DNA of 64,000 bases from Eutrigla gurnardus (lineage: Eukaryota; Chordata; Actinopteri; Perciformes; Triglidae), in contig OY741281.1 of NCBI GenBank assembly GCA_963514095.1, forward strand, positions 14,784,882-14,848,881, given 5' to 3'. A program made the translations under genes and the position numbers. Under the pieces are notes generated by a model that was not told where the DNA came from, made no database searches, and was given only the letters and a program-made list of their open reading frames with translations. Below, one piece after another: positions 59,289 to 64,000 of this stretch. Each line of letters opens with the position of its first letter. Positions within the stretch are counted from its first letter, which is position 1.

Positions 59289-60398
59289 GGGTCCGTTTCA
59301 CAAAGCAGGTTTAGTGAAAACCTTGAGTTAGTTAACCCTGATATGAGGGAAACTCTGGTTTTTCGGTTTCACAAAGCCAGTTCAGCATAAATCAGAGTCA
59401 GTTACCCGGGTAACATACTCCGTGAACCTTACCTGCTCGCTAGCAGGTTTGCTTCAACAAACCCTGAGTTTCTCCTACATGTCTCCGCCTTTTTCCGGAA
59501 TCTGAACCAACTCTGAAAAAATGTGCCGTCCTTTCATCGTCAACCTAATTGATATGGAAATAAAAATGATTCTAGCAGCTTTGCATCGGGAGAGAATTTT
59601 GATTGCCTTTCCTTCCAATCACATTAGATATTATCTAAACAATATTCTCCGACATTTTCAACATTTCATATCGCGGACATAATCCGCAACCAGATTCTTT
59701 GCGGAGCTAGCGTTTTTGCGAACGGGAGATTTATGAAATGTTTAAGTACATTTCTGTGTTGACATACCTGCTTATATTTACTGTTTAATATGTGAAATAT
59801 GATTAAAATCATATGCCTTAGTCAACGTATTTGCGCAATATTCTTCTGCTTTCAACTGACGCCACTTTCTTTCTGGGCATGGGGGGATTGCACCCAATGA
59901 AAATGGTAATTCATTCAATGAACTGCTTTGTGAACTACGGGAGTTAAACCCCGTTCCCCTGCACCGTGGGCGGCTTTGCTAACCATTACACCACAGTGTC
60001 GCTCTGCAAGATTGAAAATAAAGACATATTACCTTTCATTCAGTTATACACATTAGATTGGGCCGTAATTGTCTGCCACGCCAACTATCGCTACTTTGCT
60101 GCAGTTACGTTGCTCCGCTTTCTCAGGATGAGCTCGTTTTCTACATAAACACTCAGTAATATCTAATAACGCTCTCCCAGCTGCCATGGTCAATCGTAGT
60201 ATGAGCTCCAGTGATGATGGCTTTGTAGAGTCGGCAGGCACGCGCGTAACTCAGAGTTTACATACTCAGAGTTGACTGAACTAATTCAAAACCGCTGTTC
60301 TGAAACCGAAAACTCAGAGTTGCCCATCTCAGAGTTGGTCAACTCAGAGTTCAGGGTTAGGTTCAGAGTTTGTTGAACCTGCTTTGTGAAACGGGCCC
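59289..60398. mobile_element. CWG-target TIR transposon, copy C, full length
   Basis: 1110 bp with the same ends as copy B (GGGTCCGTTTCACAAAGCAG ... AAACGGGCCC), flanked by CAG (59286-59288 and 60399-60401), inserted in a LINE. It is moderately diverged from copy B, with small indels. The right end again carries several CTCAGAGTT words and the middle a tRNA-like module. No protein is encoded. Confidence 0.9.
59933..60006 (-). other. tRNA-like sequence inside transposon copy C
   Basis: Counterpart of the module in copy B: A-box TGGTGTAATGGTTAGCA and B-box-like GGTTTAACTCC on the minus strand. The module is kept in both full-length copies, so it belongs to the transposon consensus. Confidence 0.5.
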
Positions 60399-60535
60399 CA
60401 GATCTGAGTGAACTTTTGACTGTTCTTCCTTGGCTCCAATAACAATGATTTCAGTTTTGTCTTTGTTTAATTTGTGAAAATTCTGCTTCATCCAATTATT
60501 GATTTGCTCAATGCATCTAATCAGTACTGGTTATT

Positions 60536-61924
60536 GGGCTATAGTCCCCTGGGCCCAGTATTTCAAAACTTGTAATCCGGATCAGAATAATCCGGATAAT
60601 GAAATCCTCCTTTATCAGTCATGGATCAAGGTGATCCTGCTGACTTTATCTCAAAACACTGGCCGGGTGGATCACCGTGATCCCGACCTGGCTGGATACG
60701 GATTGCCAAATCTCAAGTCTCCGCCTCCGGATCTGAAACATGGCGGACTACTTCACGGAAGGAGCAGCTGGGAGCACGACTTTCACGTAAAAAATGTAAG
60801 TTTACCGTCGTCTAATGTTTAGCGGTTTAAGGACCATATGAACGCCAACCAACATATCGTGCTAGCTAACTATATGAATCGTCACGTACTTAAAACCAGC
60901 CTGTAGCGATCTCTAATTGAGCCGCGGCCGTGCTAACGGTAGCTAACTCGGCTCCATTGACCTGCGTGTAAAGCAACTAGCGGGCTAGCGGTCGCTGGCT
61001 TTGTTTACGAATTTTGCGGTCCATGGTTGATTTACAAGGTAATTAATCTAATGTACATTATACCATAACTGTTTAAACTAACATCAACCTGTTCAGAGTT
61101 TATTAGCGTTACGTCATTGGCAACACAGCAGACTTAAAATAGGCTACATGTGTACAGACCACACACTGTATATGTGTGTTGTGTATGAACTATGCAGTTC
61201 ATTCAGAAGTGTCAGAATGCTACAGTAATGCTGGGAAAATCATGCTGTTGGATGACAACAGCATGATGACTATTGCCATGTTAGTCATTCTGGCGTTATA
61301 CTGCACCAGGCTCAACGCAAGCACAAGTTAAAACGGTTCTCATTGTGGTTTGAATTGCTGTAGCTGCAAAAACAGGCTCATTTCAAAAGGAATAATGGGA
61401 TACAATAGTGGAGAAGGCACATCTCCAAATCATGCTGTTGTCATCATGCACACAATTTCTGTGACTATTGTGGAGTCCAAATGAAGACAAAGATATTACT
61501 CATACTCCTTCCCTTTCTTCTACTTTCAGAGCCCACTCAGCTATTAAGGACAGGGTCTGTATGAGTGCTGGAAATCCTTGGAAATGCTCCAATTGCAGTG
61601 ATAAGTTGTTGGATTTTGAATAAAGTGCTGGAAAGTGTTTGAAATTGTAGTTGCATTTTTTTCATGTATTATAGCTTGATCAGTGACACAATTAGATAAA
61701 AAATGTTCCATCCTAATTTGTCTCCCTTTATGTAGAAGGCTCTCACTAAACATAATTGTGGTTATTTAAAGCAAAATAGCATCTGATTTGGTTAAGTAAA
61801 ATAATCAGTTTGTACACAAACATAGCCAAACACTTTTGCTACACCTTAAATGTTCTTAATTTACTTAAATTTGTTTCAAGTAATGCACTGACAATTTAGA
61901 TTAAGTGTAATGAACATCTTGACT
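60536..61924. other. Transposon-end fragment and unassigned DNA
   Basis: 60552-60700 resembles a terminal part of another DNA transposon (GTATTTCAAAACTTG, repeated ATCCGGAT words). An ATGGCGGACTAC word at 60739 looks like a start context followed by a GTAAGT donor at 60795, but the frame closes after 16 codons. 60860-61000 is rich in GCTAGC/TAGCTAAC words. The remainder is AT-rich with nothing recognised. Confidence 0.4.
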
Positions 61925-64000
61925 AACAATATCTAGGAGAAGCGGAGCTGAGACATTGTCAATCCAAGTCAAATCCACCTCTGAGGTGGGATCCAAATGT
62001 CCTCCCATAGTTTCGGGCTTCATAAGAGTCATTAAACTGATCCGAGGCTTTTTATTTTTCCAAATAAATCTCCGTCCGTGTTTAAGTGGATGTCATTGAA
62101 GACCTTAACAAGAGCCATCTTGGTGCTGTGGTGTGGTCTAAATCCTGACTGGAAGACATCAAAGCAGTTGTTCATTACCTTGAAATCGTTCACCTGCTTA
62201 AAAACGACTGTTTCAATGATTTTACTCAGAAATGGGAGGTTTGATATTGGTCTATGTTTGTTCATTAGTGAAGTGTCTAAATTGTTCTTCTTTAAGAGGG
62301 GCTTGATAACAGCAGTTTTCAAAGCCTGTGGGAAGACACCTAACAGAAGAGACGTGTTTACAATCTGTAAAAGATCTGGGGTCATACAGTTTGAGGCATT
62401 TTTAAAAGGCCTGTTGGCAGAATATCAAGGCAGCAGGAGGAGGATTTCAGATGTTGTATGATGTCCTCCAAGGTGTTATGGTTAATCACATGAAATTGTG
62501 CCATGGTTTCTGAATTGACTTTGAGTGGACACATGGACAACACATGTCCTGCACCTGATGTGGAGGCGCTGACTGCTTGCCTAATTTTCTGTTTTCTGTA
62601 AAGAAGGAGGCAAAGTCATTGCAGGCCCTGGTGGAAAGCAGTTCAGGGGCTACTGACACAGGAGGGTTTGTTAGCCTGTCGACAGTAGCAAACAGGGTCT
62701 GTGCGTTATTATTGTTTTTGGCAATGATATCCGAGAAGGATTGTCTTGCATTTCTCAGTTTTCAGGTTGTAGACTCTCTGTAAGACTGTAGAAGTCTTTC
62801 TTTATAGATATCATAGCGAACCTGGAGATTTGTTTTACGCCACCTACGTTCAGCTTTCCGACACTCTCTGTTTTCTGTTCTCTTACCAACATGGCATTTC
62901 TCCATGGAGACCTTTTTTTTTTTGCCAGGGATCACTTTCAGCTTAGTGGGCACAATGGCATCAATAATATTTGTGATTTTCACATCGAAATTGTCAACAA
63001 GCTCATTTACTGAGGCCCAAGGGAGGGAGGGTGTGGAGGAGAACACCTGAATAAATGTTTCAAGGGTGTTTTCTGTGATATACCGTTTTGTGATTGCTTT
63101 TCTTTGAACATTTGTCTGCACAGAGAAGAAAATGCTAACACCCTTGGACATGATCAAGTCCAGGGTGTGACTTTTGTTATGAGTGGGCTCTGTCACATGC
63201 TTAATAAGTCCATAGTTACCAATGACACAAAATTTCTTTAGTCCCTCTGTTATGGAGTTTGTCAACATGAATGTTAAAATCACCAACAATAACCACACAG
63301 TCAAAGTCAAAACATATTATAGACAGTAGTTCAGAAAAATCATCAAAAAAGGTTGCACAGTATTTAGGTGGCCTGTAGACATTTAGGAACATAACTCGGG
63401 AAGAAGAATTCAACTGAGGAGCCACGTACTCAAAGGATGCAAAGTTTCTATAAGAAATCTGCTTGCATTGGAGAGAATCATTAAACAAAACAGCCACTCC
63501 CCCTCCCTTATGCACTCTAGCTTCAATCATAAAACTGAAGTTGGGAGGAACAGCACTGTTATTTTGATCTAACCAAGTTTCAGTTGAGAACAAACGATCA
63601 AGATTGTGCTTGGTAATAAATCATTGATTAAAAATGTTTTTCCTGCCAGAGACCTGACATTTAATAAAGCTAGCTTTAGTGTGTTAAAATCATTATCTTC
63701 CCAATGTTTTGGGACTGGCTGTGGTTGATGAGGAATGGATGCTAGATTTGATAAATTTGCAGAATAGGTTGGGTGCTTCTTGCTTAGCCTTTTTTGATTT
63801 CTTATCAAGACCGGAACTGAGGAATATCAGTTACAGCCTGCTGTATTTTGCACGCAAGTAACTGAATATGCTGTACTGTAACCAGGCTGTGGAGACAGAA
63901 GACAATTCTGCCGTCGTTGTAGAGGTGGGGGTGGTGCAGGTCATCCCTTCGGTGATTTTGCCAGAACTGGATGAGGACTTAGAGCCAATGGTGAAAGAGG
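61925..64000 (-). mobile_element. L2-like LINE, endonuclease to early RT, decayed
   Basis: Read leftwards: endonuclease segments LKLALLNVRSLAGKTFLIND (63808-63569 frame), ETWLDQ, GGGVAVLF, VIVGDFNIHVD (63593-63216 frame), then the linker (THNKSHTLDLIMSKG, 63310-62762 frame), then RT beginnings NKHRPISNLPFLSKIIETVV and FQSGFRPHHST (62385-62032 frame). Domain order is right for an L2/CR1-type element, but frames change at least three times and the RT core is missing. It continues past the right edge of the window. Confidence 0.85.

Larger units (their letters stand above)
58690..60535 (-). mobile_element. L2-like LINE fragment, split by a DNA transposon
   Basis: The minus-strand peptide before the insertion (60402-60535) is INNWMKQNFHKLNKDKTEI and following. 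After it (59288 down) come LNFNSHIISVAKTAYYHRKN, FIFSRLNYCN, then DHITPVLRSLHWLPV and LLLVYKALNGSGP. These are consecutive parts of the RT carboxy-terminal half. The copy B-type transposon interrupts the codon string ...SD-LNFNSH..., and removing it together with one CAG restores the frame. Other stops exist, so the LINE was already or later decayed. Confidence 0.85.

Noticed and set aside
60739..60800. ATGGCGGACTAC start context followed by a GTAAGT donor
   Set aside because: The frame ends after 16 codons before the donor, and the surrounding sequence resembles a DNA-transposon end, so a first coding exon is not supported.
1..64000. CRISPR arrays, bacterial operons or riboswitches
   Set aside because: The sequence is clearly vertebrate nuclear DNA. 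Repeats seen are microsatellites, SINEs and transposon ends, without regularly spaced unique spacers.

Overview
This window is vertebrate nuclear DNA, almost certainly from a ray-finned (teleost) fish and probably a percomorph. The evidence is an agouti-family gene of teleost type, teleost-style SINEs with a (GATG)n tail, L2/CR1-like LINEs, abundant hAT and PIF/Harbinger-like DNA transposons, long CA/GT/CT microsatellites, and spliced genes with GT-AG introns. It is gene-poor: I can defend one conventional host gene and one intact, spliced transposase gene. Nearly everything else recognisable is mobile DNA. The species call is an inference.

Layout. 0-5.9 kb: non-coding, with a GCTAGC/AACGTT-rich island and a CpG-containing, promoter-like stretch at about 0.8-1.7 kb. 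5.9-13.8 kb: an endogenous retrovirus on the minus strand, with two LTRs identical by eye (436 bp, TG...CA), a 5-bp target duplication (GACAC) and an 18-nt primer-binding site of tRNA-Lys1,2 type. Its interior is deleted and frameshifted (gag remnant, partial RT, RNase H, integrase, gamma-type env). 15.3-18.7 kb: a three-exon, apparently intact agouti-family gene (agrp2/asip2b-like) on the minus strand, with a candidate upstream exon and promoter zone near 19.8-20.2 kb. 21.2-26.6 kb: a recent local segmental duplication. It carries a TIR transposon with a 3-bp CWG target duplication and a tRNA-derived SINE, and paralogous copies preserve the empty sites of both. 28-44 kb: LINE fragments, a large inverted-repeat structure, a non-autonomous hAT with an 8-bp target duplication (37.6-39.0 kb) and a Harbinger-like element with TTA target duplications (40.9-41.8 kb). 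46.6 kb: a full-length SINE. 50.1 kb: an orphan LTR with a tRNA-Pro-like primer-binding site. 50.7-56.4 kb: a TTAA-flanked transposon into which a 4.8-kb hAT-like element is nested. 58.7-60.5 kb: a LINE split by another copy of the CWG transposon. 61.9-64 kb: a decayed L2-like LINE.

Most interesting points. (1) The agouti-family protein has 8 rather than 10 cysteines. The two that are missing correspond to one disulfide pair of AgRP, and one position is replaced by Asn, making an N-glycosylation sequon. (2) The hAT-like element at 51.4-56.2 kb encodes an uninterrupted five-exon transposase of about 797 residues with an added C-terminal coiled coil, plus terminal repeats and a 5-bp target duplication. 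(3) The retrovirus combines identical LTRs with an old-looking, dead interior, which suggests mobilisation in trans or LTR conversion. (4) Pre-integration sites for the CWG element are visible twice, once in a paralogous segment and once by closing the reading frame of the interrupted LINE. Families were recognised by motif and memory only; no database search was possible.
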